A stretch of DNA of 64,000 nucleotides from Clostridium sp. AF27-2AA. Its GTDB lineage: Bacteria; Bacillota; Clostridia; Lachnospirales; Lachnospiraceae. Position 1 is the first letter of the stretch. Every line of letters begins with the position of its first letter. Below are positions 9,547 through 18,425 of this stretch, in pieces. Below the pieces are notes generated by a model. The model ran no database searches and was not told where the DNA came from. It saw nothing but the letters and a program-made list of their open reading frames with translations. The DNA is taken from contig NZ_QUFI01000002.1 in the NCBI RefSeq assembly GCF_003478505.1, positions 62,001 through 126,000 of the forward strand, written 5' to 3'. The position numbers and the translations under genes are program-made.

Positions 9547-10086
9547 TTAAAATGCAGTTGCATAAATTCCGTCTGCGTCATGAATGACACCACGCGGACA
9601 TTTGGTTGCGCACATGCCGCACGCCACACATTTTTCCCGGTCGATGACTGCATGGAAATCAATCACATGGATGGCATCGGACGGACAATATTTTTCACAG
9701 ATCTTGCAGCCAATGCAGCTGGATGTGCAGGCCTTTCCTGCGTCTGCGGCTTTCTGCTCGTTAGAGCACAGCGGCTGAATGGTTCCCTCCGGTGCTTCCA
9801 GACTGATCAGATGCTTCGGACATGCTTTTACGCAGAGTCCGCATCCGACACATTTATCCCTGTCAACCTCAGCGACCCCCTTCTCGTTGATGGTGAGCGC
9901 GTGCAGCTTGCAGGCAGCCACGCAGCTTCCGCCGCCCAGACAGCCGTAGCTGCAGCTGTGGATCCCGTCCGGATACTGTTCCAGGATCTGGTTACAGTCT
10001 TTCGGTAATGCGGCAAAATCGATCCCCTCGTTTTGTTTTGCCCCACCGGAGCAATGAACGACCGCAATGTTTTTCTTTCTTTTCAT
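9547..10086 (-). CDS. Polyferredoxin-like 4Fe-4S electron carrier
   Basis: A 179-residue cytoplasmic Fe-S protein. It has three CxxCxxCxxxCP-type motifs, near residues 79-89, 124-134 and 153-163, plus an N-terminal cysteine-rich part (CSYGCLGGGSCVAAC, residues 45-59) like the RnfB/NQR ferredoxin region. No membrane segment is present. It lies between ygfK and xdhD and so probably carries electrons between them or to ferredoxin. The E. coli purine cluster has a comparable small ferredoxin (YgfS), but I do not claim orthology. The ATG at 10086 has AGGGG upstream. Confidence 0.85.
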   Translation of the reverse strand: MKRKKNIAVVHCSGGAKQNEGIDFAALPKDCNQILEQYPDGIHSCSYGCLGGGSCVAACKLHALTINEKGVAEVDRDKCVGCGLCVKACPKHLISLEAPEGTIQPLCSNEQKAADAGKACTSSCIGCKICEKYCPSDAIHVIDFHAVIDREKCVACGMCATKCPRGVIHDADGIYATAF

Positions 10087-10114
10087 GTGAAACCCCTAAC
10101 TCCTTTTATGACCG

Positions 10115-10147
10115 CGCGGCTGCTGCCATGCTGCACAGACAGCCGCG
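10115..10147 (-). other. GC-rich hairpin between ygfK and the polyferredoxin gene
   Basis: CGCGGCTG at 10115-10122 pairs with CAGCCGCG at 10140-10147. No U tract follows. It is the second GC-rich hairpin placed between genes of this operon. Confidence 0.45.
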
Positions 10148-10160
10148 GGATATTAACCCC

Positions 10161-13154
10161 TTAGTGGATCAGATATTCGTAATCCTTTAATACGGTGCGG
10201 ATCACAGCCACTGTATCAGCAGACAGATCAGTCTCACCGGCAATGTCAACAGTCTCAACCTTACCGTCCAGACGAACCTTGACCTGGGTGCCTTCTAACG
10301 GCAGGAAGCCCTCATTGGTGCTGTCAAGGAAGTCTTCCTCGCTCCAGTATAAGGTGAATTTATCTTTGTAAGGTCTGCCGCCCTTGTACGGACAGAATAC
10401 TTCACAGTTGCCGCACTCGTTACACATGCCATCTACATGGATGATCTGTGCTTTGCACTTGCCCGGTACATGGATTGCCACATTTGCGCGGTTCGGGCAG
10501 ACATCAGTACATACCTCACATACGGTCGGGCAGCCTAAGCAGCGGTCATCCGGAGTCTTCCCGGTATCTCTGCTCTGAACACCCTTCTTCGCGGTGTAGA
10601 GCTTCTCGTCTGCCGCAATGTTCTCTTCTGCGTACTTGTCATAGCTGATGCCTGCGATGGCTGCTGCAGCCTTAGCGGAATCTGCGATGGCCTCAACAAC
10701 GGTAGCCGGTCCTCTTCTGGAATCTCCGACTGCGTATACGCCAGCCTCAGTAGTCATCATGTTTGCGTCTACAACCGGACGGCCCTTTGCGTCCATCTCT
10801 ACGCCAAGCTCTGCGTACAGAGTGGTATCGATGGTCTCACCGATTGCCGCGATAATGGTGTCTGCCGGGTACTCTTCGGTTCTGCCGGTGTCAACCGGAG
10901 ATCTTCTGCCGGAAGCGTCCGGAGCGCCAAGCTCCATAACGGAACATTTCAGTTTGCCGTTCTCTGCGCCAACCGGAGCAAGAAGCTCTAAGAACTCTAC
11001 GCCATCCTCAATTGCCAGCTGTAACTCTTCCTCATCTGCCGGCATGTAACGTTTGGTTCTGCGGTAGATCAGGCGCACATGCTCAACACCCGGGAGACGT
11101 TTCGCAGCTCTTGCAACATCCATAGCAGTGTTGCCGCCGCCCAGAACAACAACATCTTTGCCGATGTTCATGGAAGCGCCGTTCTTCTTAGCCTCCATTA
11201 AGAACTCCAGAGCGTCGGTTACTTCGCCGTATGCTAACGGGGATCTGCCCGGCTTCCATGCGCCGATGGAAACGATGACATCGGTGTAGCCCTCTGCCTT
11301 TAATGCTTTCACAGAGGTAACCTCTGCGCCAAGCTTGAACTCTGCGCCGTAAGCCTTGCACAGCTCTACATCTTTGTCAATGGAGTCTGCAGTGATACGG
11401 AACTCCGGAATCACGTTGCGTACAACACCACCCAACTGCTCTTTACGCTCAAATACAGTTACTGCTACGCCCGCGCGGGACAGGAAGGTAGCTGCTGCCA
11501 GACCTGCAGGACCGCCGCCGATGATAGCAACCTTCTTGCCAGCTACGCTGCCCTCAGCCTTCAGAGCCGGAAGGATCTCGTTGTATGCCTGGCTTGCTGC
11601 TGCCAGCTTGGTCTCGCGGATGTGCAGGGTCTCCTCATAGTAGTTGCGCATGCACTTGTCGCCGCAGTGATGCGGGCAGATGGTGCCGGTGATGAACGGA
11701 AGTGGGTTGCGCTCTAAGATGATCTCGAGTGCTTTCTTCGCATCGCCGTCAACCATAGCCTGTAAGTAAGCCGGAATATCCTGCTCGATCGGGCAGCCGT
11801 TACGGCACGGTGCGTTGAAGCAGTCGAACAGCGGAAGCTTCTTATCTACATGGCGCTCCGGAAGCGGTTTTACAGGCTTTCTGTACATAGCCTTTGCCTC
11901 TACGCCGTCATCGATGGCTGCCAGTGCTGCTACGTTTACGCCGGAGAAGCGCTCGCTGCCGCACTCCATGAGTTCGTCCGCGATCTGGCTCATTCTCTGG
12001 TAGCCGCCCGGCTTTAAGATGTTGGTAGCCATGGTGATCGGCCAGATGCCTGCGTCGAACAGCTCTTTGATATTCTCGATGGTTGCGCCGCCAGAGTAGG
12101 AGATACGCAGCTTGCCCTGGAACTCATCGGTCAGAAGGCGTGCTACATGGATACTTAACGGGAACAGCGCGCGTCCTGCCATGTACATCTCGTTGCTCGG
12201 AAGCTCGTTTCTGGTTACGTCTACCGGGAAGGTGTTGGTGATCTTAACGCCGAACTCCAGACCCTTCTCCTGGCAGAGGTCATACAGTCTGTGTAGCATC
12301 GGAACTGCGTCAGCCCACTGAAGATCCTCTACAAAGTGATGATCATCGAATGCTATGTAATCGAATCCAAGGCCATCCAGACGTTTTCTTGCGTACTCAT
12401 AACCAAGCAGAGTCGGGTTGCACTTGATGAAGGTGTTTAAGTGCTTCTCGGTGATCAGGTAGGTTGCGATACGCTCGATCTCTGCAGGCGGACAGCCGTG
12501 CAGGGTGGACTCGGTGATGGAGTTGGAAACGTTGGAGCTGATGTTGCGGATATACTCCTCATCTACGTTCTTGAACTCGTTCACATGCTCTAATGCCCAG
12601 TTGATGCACTCTTTGAAGACTTCGGTATCTTTTGCCTCGATCATGTCGTTGATGTACTTGTCAACCTTCGGGGACTTAATGCCTTCCAGATCATAACCAA
12701 CGGACATGTTGAATACGAATGCGTCCGGATCGCCGAGGTTGTACTCTTTTGCGATCAGCTTACATGCCACCCATGCTTTTACGTACTCGGCAAATGCCTG
12801 CGGAACGTACAGCTCGGTAGACCACTCACAGTTGTAGCACTCATCGCCTGCAATGATACACGGACGGCTGATGCATGCCGCAAGGTCAGCACCATCCATC
12901 ACCTGAACGGTCTTTAACTCGAAGAAACGGGAGCCAGCCACATAGGCTGCTACGATATTCTGTGCCAGCTGGCTGTTCGGGCCTGCTGCCGGACCAAACG
13001 GGGACTCGATCTTCTCTTCGTAGATCGGAAGTGCCTGGCCGTTCTCATGCTTTACAATCTTTTCAATGCCAAAGATGCTCTTTTTCTGCTCGTATTCGGA
13101 CATAATCCAGTGCATCAGATGGCCGATTGACATTGGTCTCATAATTTCGCTCAT
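10161..13154 (-). CDS. ygfK: YgfK-type flavin/Fe-S oxidoreductase (putative selenate reductase subunit family)
   Basis: A 997-residue multidomain enzyme. Residues 1-430 resemble the barrel of dihydropyrimidine/dihydroorotate dehydrogenases. A cysteine-rich cluster domain follows (Cys445, 450, 454, then CPHHCGDKC near 493-501), then an FAD site GGGPAG at 546-551, an NAD(P) site GGGNTAMD, and C-terminal ferredoxin motifs CLGCPTVCEVCTDVCP and CNECGNCEVFCP. The same parts occur in dihydropyrimidine dehydrogenase in another order, which suits NAD(P)H-driven reduction of a purine or pyrimidine ring. The old selenate reductase name rests on co-occurrence with selenium genes. Start 13154 has AGGAGGATAAC. 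It follows ssnA in one transcript. Confidence 0.92.
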   Translation of the reverse strand: MSEIMRPMSIGHLMHWIMSEYEQKKSIFGIEKIVKHENGQALPIYEEKIESPFGPAAGPNSQLAQNIVAAYVAGSRFFELKTVQVMDGADLAACISRPCIIAGDECYNCEWSTELYVPQAFAEYVKAWVACKLIAKEYNLGDPDAFVFNMSVGYDLEGIKSPKVDKYINDMIEAKDTEVFKECINWALEHVNEFKNVDEEYIRNISSNVSNSITESTLHGCPPAEIERIATYLITEKHLNTFIKCNPTLLGYEYARKRLDGLGFDYIAFDDHHFVEDLQWADAVPMLHRLYDLCQEKGLEFGVKITNTFPVDVTRNELPSNEMYMAGRALFPLSIHVARLLTDEFQGKLRISYSGGATIENIKELFDAGIWPITMATNILKPGGYQRMSQIADELMECGSERFSGVNVAALAAIDDGVEAKAMYRKPVKPLPERHVDKKLPLFDCFNAPCRNGCPIEQDIPAYLQAMVDGDAKKALEIILERNPLPFITGTICPHHCGDKCMRNYYEETLHIRETKLAAASQAYNEILPALKAEGSVAGKKVAIIGGGPAGLAAATFLSRAGVAVTVFERKEQLGGVVRNVIPEFRITADSIDKDVELCKAYGAEFKLGAEVTSVKALKAEGYTDVIVSIGAWKPGRSPLAYGEVTDALEFLMEAKKNGASMNIGKDVVVLGGGNTAMDVARAAKRLPGVEHVRLIYRRTKRYMPADEEELQLAIEDGVEFLELLAPVGAENGKLKCSVMELGAPDASGRRSPVDTGRTEEYPADTIIAAIGETIDTTLYAELGVEMDAKGRPVVDANMMTTEAGVYAVGDSRRGPATVVEAIADSAKAAAAIAGISYDKYAEENIAADEKLYTAKKGVQSRDTGKTPDDRCLGCPTVCEVCTDVCPNRANVAIHVPGKCKAQIIHVDGMCNECGNCEVFCPYKGGRPYKDKFTLYWSEEDFLDSTNEGFLPLEGTQVKVRLDGKVETVDIAGETDLSADTVAVIRTVLKDYEYLIH

Positions 13155-13223
13155 GTTATCCTCCTGTCGGAAGCCATTTATTTAACCCTTGCTTCCCATT
13201 TATATAGTTTTTATATGGTTTTA

Positions 13224-14564
13224 TTAGTATACTCTGTGATTTAACTTACCCCAGAGCTTCTTACTCTGCTCCATGGTCCATGCGTTGATCTTGTCCTCAT
13301 CCAGATCAACGAACTCTCTGTCTTTGTAGAGAACCTTACCGTTGATGATGGTGGTGCGGCAGTTCTTGCCCTCCATACCGAAGATCATGTGGCCGTCAAT
13401 ATTCTCGTCAGAGAACGGAGTGAATGGCTTGTAATCCATGATGATGATATCAGCCGCAGCACCCTCTTTTAAGATGCCAAGAGTCTTGCCAAAGTACTTC
13501 TCGGCGATGATGCGGTTGTTCTCGAACTGCATCTTCACATCCTCACACCAGCCTACGTTCGGCAGCATTGCGTTGTGACGCTGAATGGTCAGGAATGCTT
13601 TCATGCTCTCTAACATATCGTGGGTGTAAGCGTCGGTACCCATACCAACGGTAATGCCCTTTGCCATCATCTGCAGTACCGGGGAGCAGCCTACTGCGTT
13701 GCCCTGATTGGACTGCGGGTTGTTGACCACCATGGTACCGGTCTCTTTGATGATGTCCATCTCAGCCGGGCTGATATGGATGCAATGGCCAAGCATGGTC
13801 TTCTCACCCAGAATGCCGTTGTACAAAAGACGGTTCACCGGACGGCAGCCGTAATTTCTTAAGCTGTCATAAACATCGTTCATGCCCTCAGCCACATGGA
13901 TATGGAAACCGGTCATGCCATTGTTTGCCTCTACCATCTTCTCGAAGGTCTTGTCAGAGATGGTAAACAGCGCGTGGCCGCCGAACATAGCCTTGATCAT
14001 GCTATCATCCGCATCTTTGGCCCACTTTGCGAAGTCTGCGTTCTCCTTGATGCTCTGCGCGGTCTTTTCTTCGCCGTCACGCTCGGAAACCTCATAGCAG
14101 AGACAGGAACGGATTCCTGCTTCTTTCACGACATCGCGGATCGCGAACAGGGAGCCCGGGATCTCACCGAAACTTGCATGATGATCGAAGATGGTGGTAA
14201 CACCGTCACGGATGCAGTCTAAAACGGTAGCCCATGCGCAGGCTCTGGTTCCGTCCAGATCAAGCTGACGGTCAATGGCCCACCAGGTTCCTTCCAGAAC
14301 TTCCAGGAAGTTTGTCGGATTGTTGCCCACGATGGAAAGACCTCTTGCCAGTCCGGAATAGATATGGGTATGCGCATTGATGAGACCCGGCATGATGACA
14401 CCGCCGTGCGCGTCTACAAACTCCGCCTCCGGATATTTCTGCTTCATGGCATCTAAGGTGCCAACCTCTTTGATGTTCTCACCATCGGTTACCACTGCGC
14501 CGTTCTCCAGGTATGGATTCGCGCTGTCTCTTGTGATTACTTTACCATTTCCTATAAGCAGCAT
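13224..14564 (-). CDS. ssnA: SsnA family amidohydrolase
   Basis: A 446-residue metal-dependent amidohydrolase of the guanine deaminase/chlorohydrolase type. Metal ligands are visible in LINAHTHIYSG (His65, His67), HIHVAEG, HCIHIS and GTDAYTHDM. The SsnA subfamily travels with ygfK, ygeW and the molybdenum hydroxylase. Deamination or hydrolysis of a purine is likely, with guanine or an early ring product as candidates (inference). It is the first gene of the upstream half of the purine cluster and is divergent from the PAS regulator at 14694. AAGGAGGTATATTA precedes the start. I see no strong sigma-A promoter for it in the shared intergenic region, so it may need an activator. Confidence 0.92.
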   Translation of the reverse strand: MLLIGNGKVITRDSANPYLENGAVVTDGENIKEVGTLDAMKQKYPEAEFVDAHGGVIMPGLINAHTHIYSGLARGLSIVGNNPTNFLEVLEGTWWAIDRQLDLDGTRACAWATVLDCIRDGVTTIFDHHASFGEIPGSLFAIRDVVKEAGIRSCLCYEVSERDGEEKTAQSIKENADFAKWAKDADDSMIKAMFGGHALFTISDKTFEKMVEANNGMTGFHIHVAEGMNDVYDSLRNYGCRPVNRLLYNGILGEKTMLGHCIHISPAEMDIIKETGTMVVNNPQSNQGNAVGCSPVLQMMAKGITVGMGTDAYTHDMLESMKAFLTIQRHNAMLPNVGWCEDVKMQFENNRIIAEKYFGKTLGILKEGAAADIIIMDYKPFTPFSDENIDGHMIFGMEGKNCRTTIINGKVLYKDREFVDLDEDKINAWTMEQSKKLWGKLNHRVY

Positions 14565-14605
14565 TAATATACCTCCTTGTGTAAATTAGTTTTTTTAATT
14601 TTTCC

Positions 14606-14634
14606 TTGCATTCTGTATCTGTAGTTGCTATGAT
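14606..14634 (+). promoter_or_regulatory. Promoter of the YheO-type regulator gene
   Basis: TTGCAT (14606-14611), a 17-base spacer and TATGAT (14629-14634) stand about 60 bases before the regulator start. TATGATAA recurs at 14657-14664 as a direct repeat and may mark a binding site. Confidence 0.65.
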
Positions 14635-14693
14635 AAATACGGCATCAAACAAATTGTATGATAAGCTGATTTGCTTTCAGAAAGGAGAAAACC

Positions 14694-15368
14694 ATGGACA
14701 AAACAGCAATTGATTTTTATACACGCCTTGCCCGCGGTCTTGCAGCCCAGTTTGGCTCCAACTGCGAGATCGTCATTCACGATCTGGAGAGCAACGATGT
14801 AGAGCACTCCATTGTCGCCATTGAAAATGGCTACATCACCGGCAGAAAGCTCGGTGACGGACCATCCCATATTGTTCTGGAATCCCTGCAGAACGGTGCG
14901 AAGCACACGCATGACAAGCTTGCCTATTTAACAAAAACAAAGGACGGAAAGATTCTGAAGTCCAGTACCATCTACATCCGCAACAGCCAGGGCAAGATCA
15001 TAGGGATTTTAAGCATCAACTATGATATCACCATTCTGCTGGCTGCGCAGACCCACATCCAGAGCTTCACTGCCACTGCAGCGGATGCCACGGAAGCCTC
15101 CAGTCCTGAGACCGTATCCCTGAACGTCAGCGATCTTCTGGATGAGCTCATTGAGCAGGCCTTCCAGCGTATCGGAAAACCGGCCGCCGTCATGACAAAG
15201 GATGACAAGATTGACTTCATACGGCTGTTGAATGACGCAGGAGCATTTCTCATTACCAAGTCCGGACAGCGTGTCTGTCAGGTCCTCTGCATTTCAAAAT
15301 TTACGCTTTACAGTTACTTAAACGAGATCAAAGCCGAAGACGAGGAAACAAAAGCCGAACAGGATTAA
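14694..15368 (+). CDS. YheO-like PAS / HTH transcriptional regulator
   Basis: A 224-residue protein with an N-terminal YheO-like PAS domain (about residues 5-115, including SNCEIVIHDLE and IIGILSINYDIT). A C-terminal DNA-binding domain of the DauR/YheO type follows, with the helix-turn-helix near GAFLITKSGQRVCQVL and SKFTLYSYLNEI. The E. coli relative DauR controls D-arginine catabolism; here the divergent neighbour is ssnA, so this is the best candidate regulator of the purine genes, sensing a ligand through the PAS domain (inference). AAAGGAGAAAACC precedes the start. The last codons form half of a bidirectional terminator hairpin. Confidence 0.88.
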   Translation: MDKTAIDFYTRLARGLAAQFGSNCEIVIHDLESNDVEHSIVAIENGYITGRKLGDGPSHIVLESLQNGAKHTHDKLAYLTKTKDGKILKSSTIYIRNSQGKIIGILSINYDITILLAAQTHIQSFTATAADATEASSPETVSLNVSDLLDELIEQAFQRIGKPAAVMTKDDKIDFIRLLNDAGAFLITKSGQRVCQVLCISKFTLYSYLNEIKAEDEETKAEQD

Positions 15369-15388
15369 AACTGTTCGGCTTTCTTTTT
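15351..15388 (+). terminator. Bidirectional terminator after the regulator and permease genes
   Basis: A perfect 12-bp stem (15351-15362 with 15371-15382) is followed by CTTTTTG on the plus strand and TTTTG on the minus strand. It overlaps the 3' end of the regulator gene and sits between convergent genes. Confidence 0.85.
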
Positions 15389-15410
15389 GCATTAAATCAT
15401 CCGACTGTCC

Positions 15411-16742
15411 TTACTCTTCCGGCGGAAGGGTGAGGTTCAGGATGATCGCCATGATCGTTGCCACTACCACGGACGAACTTCCAAATACGGTATTGGTCCA
15501 CGCCGGGATTCCAGGTCCCTGTAAGCATCCGGATACCTGGGTGATACCAACACCAAGTGCTACAGACATACCAACTACGGTTGTCTTTCTTGCTGTCATG
15601 CCATCCTTTGTGAACAGGCGTACACCGGTCATTGCGATCTGCGCGAATACGGAAAGAGTTGCGCCGCCGATGACACACTGAGGGATGGTTGTAAGTGCTG
15701 CGGACAGACCAGGAATCAGGCCTGCGATCAGAAGCACTGCTGCGGATACCGCGAAAATCACGCGGTTTACTACTTTGTTCATGGTTACGATACCTACGTT
15801 CTGGCTGTAGGAAGCCGTCGGAAGTGCTCCAAAGAACGCACCCACGATACTTGCAACACCCTGAACCAGGATACCGCCCTGAAGCTCATTGTCAGTCGGC
15901 ACACGATCCATGCCGCCGACAGTGGTAGATGTTAAATCACCGATGGTCTGTACTGCGTTAACTGCGTAAACGATAGCCAGTGATGCGCATGCAGCCGGAG
16001 CAAATTCGATCTTGAAATGCATAAGCTGAGGGAACTCAATGATGGAAGTTGTGTTCATAACATTAGTGAAATCTACCATTCCCATGAAAAGGGATACTAC
16101 ATAACCAACGATAATACCGAAAAACAAAGAGCCCAGCTTTAACACACCTTTAGTAAAGTTGTTCAGGAACAGTACCACTGCAAAAGTCAGCAGAGCAATG
16201 AACCAGTTCTTTAAGCCGCCGAATTCCGGATGTCCGGAACCACCTGCCATATAACGGATCGCGGTCGGATACAGGGAAAGACCGATGGTAAAGATAACGG
16301 TACCGGTTACGATATCTGGGAACAGCTTACGGATCTGCTTTACGAAAATCGCAAATACGATAGCTACGATACCGCCGATGATCTGTGCGCCCATGATGGC
16401 ACCGATACCGAATTCACCGCCGATCGCGGTCAGGGTCGGTACATATGCGAAGCTGGTACCCATGATAACCGGGAGTGCTGCGCCAATCTTGTGGAACAGC
16501 GGAAACAGCTGTAAAAACGTAGCCAGCGCAGTGAAGATCAGTGCCGCCTGGATCATCATGGTTTTCTCTGCGTCAGTCAGTCCGCAGACACCCGCAATGA
16601 TCATGGATGGTGTAATGACACCGACGATAGCTGCCAGCACATGCTGCAGACTCAGCGGGACAAGCTGGGACATTTCCGGTCTCTTCCCATAGAAGTCAAA
16701 CAGCACATTGCTGTTTCCTAATTCTTTTGTTTTCTCCTTCAT
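15411..16742 (-). CDS. NCS2-family nucleobase (xanthine/uracil-type) permease
   Basis: A 443-residue polytopic membrane protein of the nucleobase:cation symporter-2 family with about 12-14 hydrophobic helices. Typical segments are QHVLAAIVGVITPSMII near the N-terminus, QIIGGIVAIVFAIFV, and TSTTVGGMDRVPTDNELQGG with SYSQNVGIVTMNKVVNR in the substrate region. It imports a purine or pyrimidine base with H+ or Na+. Beside the purine cluster, xanthine or urate uptake is likely, but substrate is not fixed by sequence. The ATG at 16742 is preceded only by AAGAAG; an upstream in-frame start would add 41 cysteine-rich residues unlike the family. A leader of about 300 nt precedes it. Confidence 0.92.
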   Translation of the reverse strand: MKEKTKELGNSNVLFDFYGKRPEMSQLVPLSLQHVLAAIVGVITPSMIIAGVCGLTDAEKTMMIQAALIFTALATFLQLFPLFHKIGAALPVIMGTSFAYVPTLTAIGGEFGIGAIMGAQIIGGIVAIVFAIFVKQIRKLFPDIVTGTVIFTIGLSLYPTAIRYMAGGSGHPEFGGLKNWFIALLTFAVVLFLNNFTKGVLKLGSLFFGIIVGYVVSLFMGMVDFTNVMNTTSIIEFPQLMHFKIEFAPAACASLAIVYAVNAVQTIGDLTSTTVGGMDRVPTDNELQGGILVQGVASIVGAFFGALPTASYSQNVGIVTMNKVVNRVIFAVSAAVLLIAGLIPGLSAALTTIPQCVIGGATLSVFAQIAMTGVRLFTKDGMTARKTTVVGMSVALGVGITQVSGCLQGPGIPAWTNTVFGSSSVVVATIMAIILNLTLPPEE

Positions 16743-17051
16743 GCTTCTTTGAGGTCCAGACAGCAATTCTTGCTGTTTTGTTCCAAAGCACGGAAAAACG
16801 CAACTGTTAATTTTTTCACAGTTACAAGCGAAATCCGCAAAATCTATTTCATTTGCCTGCGGCAATGGAATTCTTGCCTTACAGTTTATGTTTTTTACGG
16901 TCAGCGGCCATCCCGCGGACCCACCGGGCAGGAACGAATAAACAAGTATTTAGCATCTAAAATGACTTCCGGCCCCCACCAGAAATCTGTTCGTCTGGTC
17001 CTCCCCTCCTTACTATTTTTTATTTTTGCTAAATATAATTTTGCTAACTCA
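16743..17051 (-). promoter_or_regulatory. Long structured 5' leader of the nucleobase permease, possible attenuator or riboswitch
   Basis: Between the predicted promoter and the permease start lie about 300 transcribed, apparently noncoding bases. They hold a GC-rich imperfect hairpin near 16898-16926, a terminator-like hairpin with U5 at 16794-16825, and a 7-bp hairpin at 16760-16776 just before the weak ribosome site. I do not recognise the purine, ykkC or other known riboswitch cores here. A regulatory leader that senses a purine-pathway ligand is inference. Confidence 0.45.
16794..16825 (-). terminator. Terminator-like hairpin inside the permease leader
   Basis: On the minus strand an 8-bp stem (one G-U pair) at 16825-16818 with 16807-16800 is followed by GTTTTT. 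The stem is weak, so it would suit conditional rather than constitutive termination. Confidence 0.45.
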
Positions 17052-17079
17052 ATCATAACATAAAATCAGGGAAATGCAA
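17052..17079 (-). promoter_or_regulatory. Promoter of the nucleobase permease
   Basis: Minus strand TTGCAT (17079-17074), a 16-base spacer and TATGAT (17057-17052) form a good vegetative promoter about 310 bases before the permease start. Confidence 0.65.
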
Positions 17080-17319
17080 GTGTTTTGGATAGTTTTTTCT
17101 CATTTTCCTTATATTTTTTGTGCTCATTGTATACTATATTCCAAAAACCTGTATTTTCCCCAATACATGCCTAACTATTTGTTTGTTTTTTGCATCATTA
17201 CATTCAGCATTTTTTCCGGGGGCCTCCCTGAACAGTCAGGGTTTAGGGAAAGCCGCAGATCTGCGCTTTCTTCACACTGTAGAAAATGTAACTGCAGCCA
17301 TACGGAACAGTTACAGAGA
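17080..17319. other. Intergenic DNA with no recognised gene
   Basis: AT-rich stretch between the permease promoter and the degV terminator. It holds small inverted repeats around 17225-17240 and 17253-17275 but no convincing ORF, and I assign no function. Confidence 0.5.
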
Positions 17320-17370
17320 AAAACAGGGTGAAGAGATTCGGATGCGTCCACGACCTCTTCGCCCTGTTTT
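17320..17370 (-). terminator. Terminator downstream of degV
   Basis: A 16-bp stem (17320-17335 with 17355-17370, one G-U pair) lies about 90 bases beyond the degV stop and is followed on the minus strand by TTTTCTCT. The plus strand also has TTTTCTTT. Confidence 0.8.
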
Positions 17371-17457
17371 CTTTCGTTATCTATTATACACAAAATTCTT
17401 TGAATTGTGTGATATTTTTAACTTTTTTAAAATTTTATACACAGCAATGAATTCTTT

Positions 17458-18303
17458 TTAGCCGACAGCCAGAACAATGCCGCCGTCTCCCGCATACACC
17501 GTGGCAACACCAGCCGTGCCTGTGATCACGATCTCGCGGTAATTCCCGCGCTTTTCCAGTTCTGCCTTCACCTGGAGTGCACGCTCCGGACAATTTACAT
17601 GCGCGATGACCGCACGCTTTTCCTCCGGCTTTCCCGCACGCCTGGTGGCAAGCTCACACATACGGGCCAGTCCCTTGGTGATGCCTCTTGCCTGATCCAG
17701 CTTGATGATGACACCGTGATCTGCTCCCATAACCGGCTTAATATTCAGCGCCGTGGCAAAAAAGGCCTGCAGTCCGGTAAGGCGGCCATTCTTGCGGAGC
17801 GGCTCCAGCGTGTCGATCACAAAATAGGTCTGCTGCTCATCTCTCATTTTCAGGATACGCTCAGAAATTTCACTGAAAGTGAGCCCCTCCTCGTACATAT
17901 CGCGGATGGCCAGAGCCTCGTTTAATTCTCCGGCTGAAGCAGACTCGGAATCAATCACCAGAATGTTCTTTTTCCCCTTGCCATGCTCTTCCTCGTACAT
18001 TTTTTTCCCGAGCACTGCGCTGTTGTAGGTACCACTCAGATGGCTGGACAAGGTAATAATATAGATATCGTCCGCATCACACTCACAGGCCTTTTTAAAT
18101 GCCTCCGGGGAAGGACAGGCAGTTTTCGGACAGTTCGGGCTCGCCTTCACCATGGCCAGAAACGCCTTCTGGTCAAACGTTTCATCATCCGTTATCATAT
18201 GGTCATCCACCTGAAGAGTAAGAGGGATCATCTCAAACCTCGGATCCTTCTTTAATTCCTCTGTTAAGTCCAGGCAGCTGTCGCCAAAAATCTTATAGCT
18301 CAT
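17458..18303 (-). CDS. DegV family fatty-acid-binding protein
   Basis: A 281-residue DegV protein. It shows the N-terminal GDSCLDL, the ligand-binding SSHLSGTYNSA and DTLEPLRKNGRL segments of the family. Characterised members bind long-chain fatty acids and can act as FakB subunits that present the acid to the FakA kinase; no fakA is nearby. The gene is single, with its own promoter and terminator. Start 18303 follows GGAGGAAGATT. The C-terminal sequence keeps the usual VGPGVLGVV-like end in altered form (YAGDGGIVLAVG). Confidence 0.93.
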   Translation of the reverse strand: MSYKIFGDSCLDLTEELKKDPRFEMIPLTLQVDDHMITDDETFDQKAFLAMVKASPNCPKTACPSPEAFKKACECDADDIYIITLSSHLSGTYNSAVLGKKMYEEEHGKGKKNILVIDSESASAGELNEALAIRDMYEEGLTFSEISERILKMRDEQQTYFVIDTLEPLRKNGRLTGLQAFFATALNIKPVMGADHGVIIKLDQARGITKGLARMCELATRRAGKPEEKRAVIAHVNCPERALQVKAELEKRGNYREIVITGTAGVATVYAGDGGIVLAVG

Positions 18304-18425
18304 AATCTTCCTCCGACCCCGTGCTGTTGTCCGTATTCTCCGTTACCGCGCCCGTATGGTGCGCCTGCATCCGTGTTTCGCATCTACAGCACGTCCTCTA
18401 TCTGACATAGTTTTAATTACCACTT

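Noticed and set aside
16743..16865. Upstream extension of the permease by 41 cysteine-rich residues
   Set aside because: Not part of NCS2 proteins and lies in the structured leader.
16743..17051. Known purine riboswitch in the permease leader
   Set aside because: I could not find the conserved three-way junction core words; the leader is reported only as unknown.
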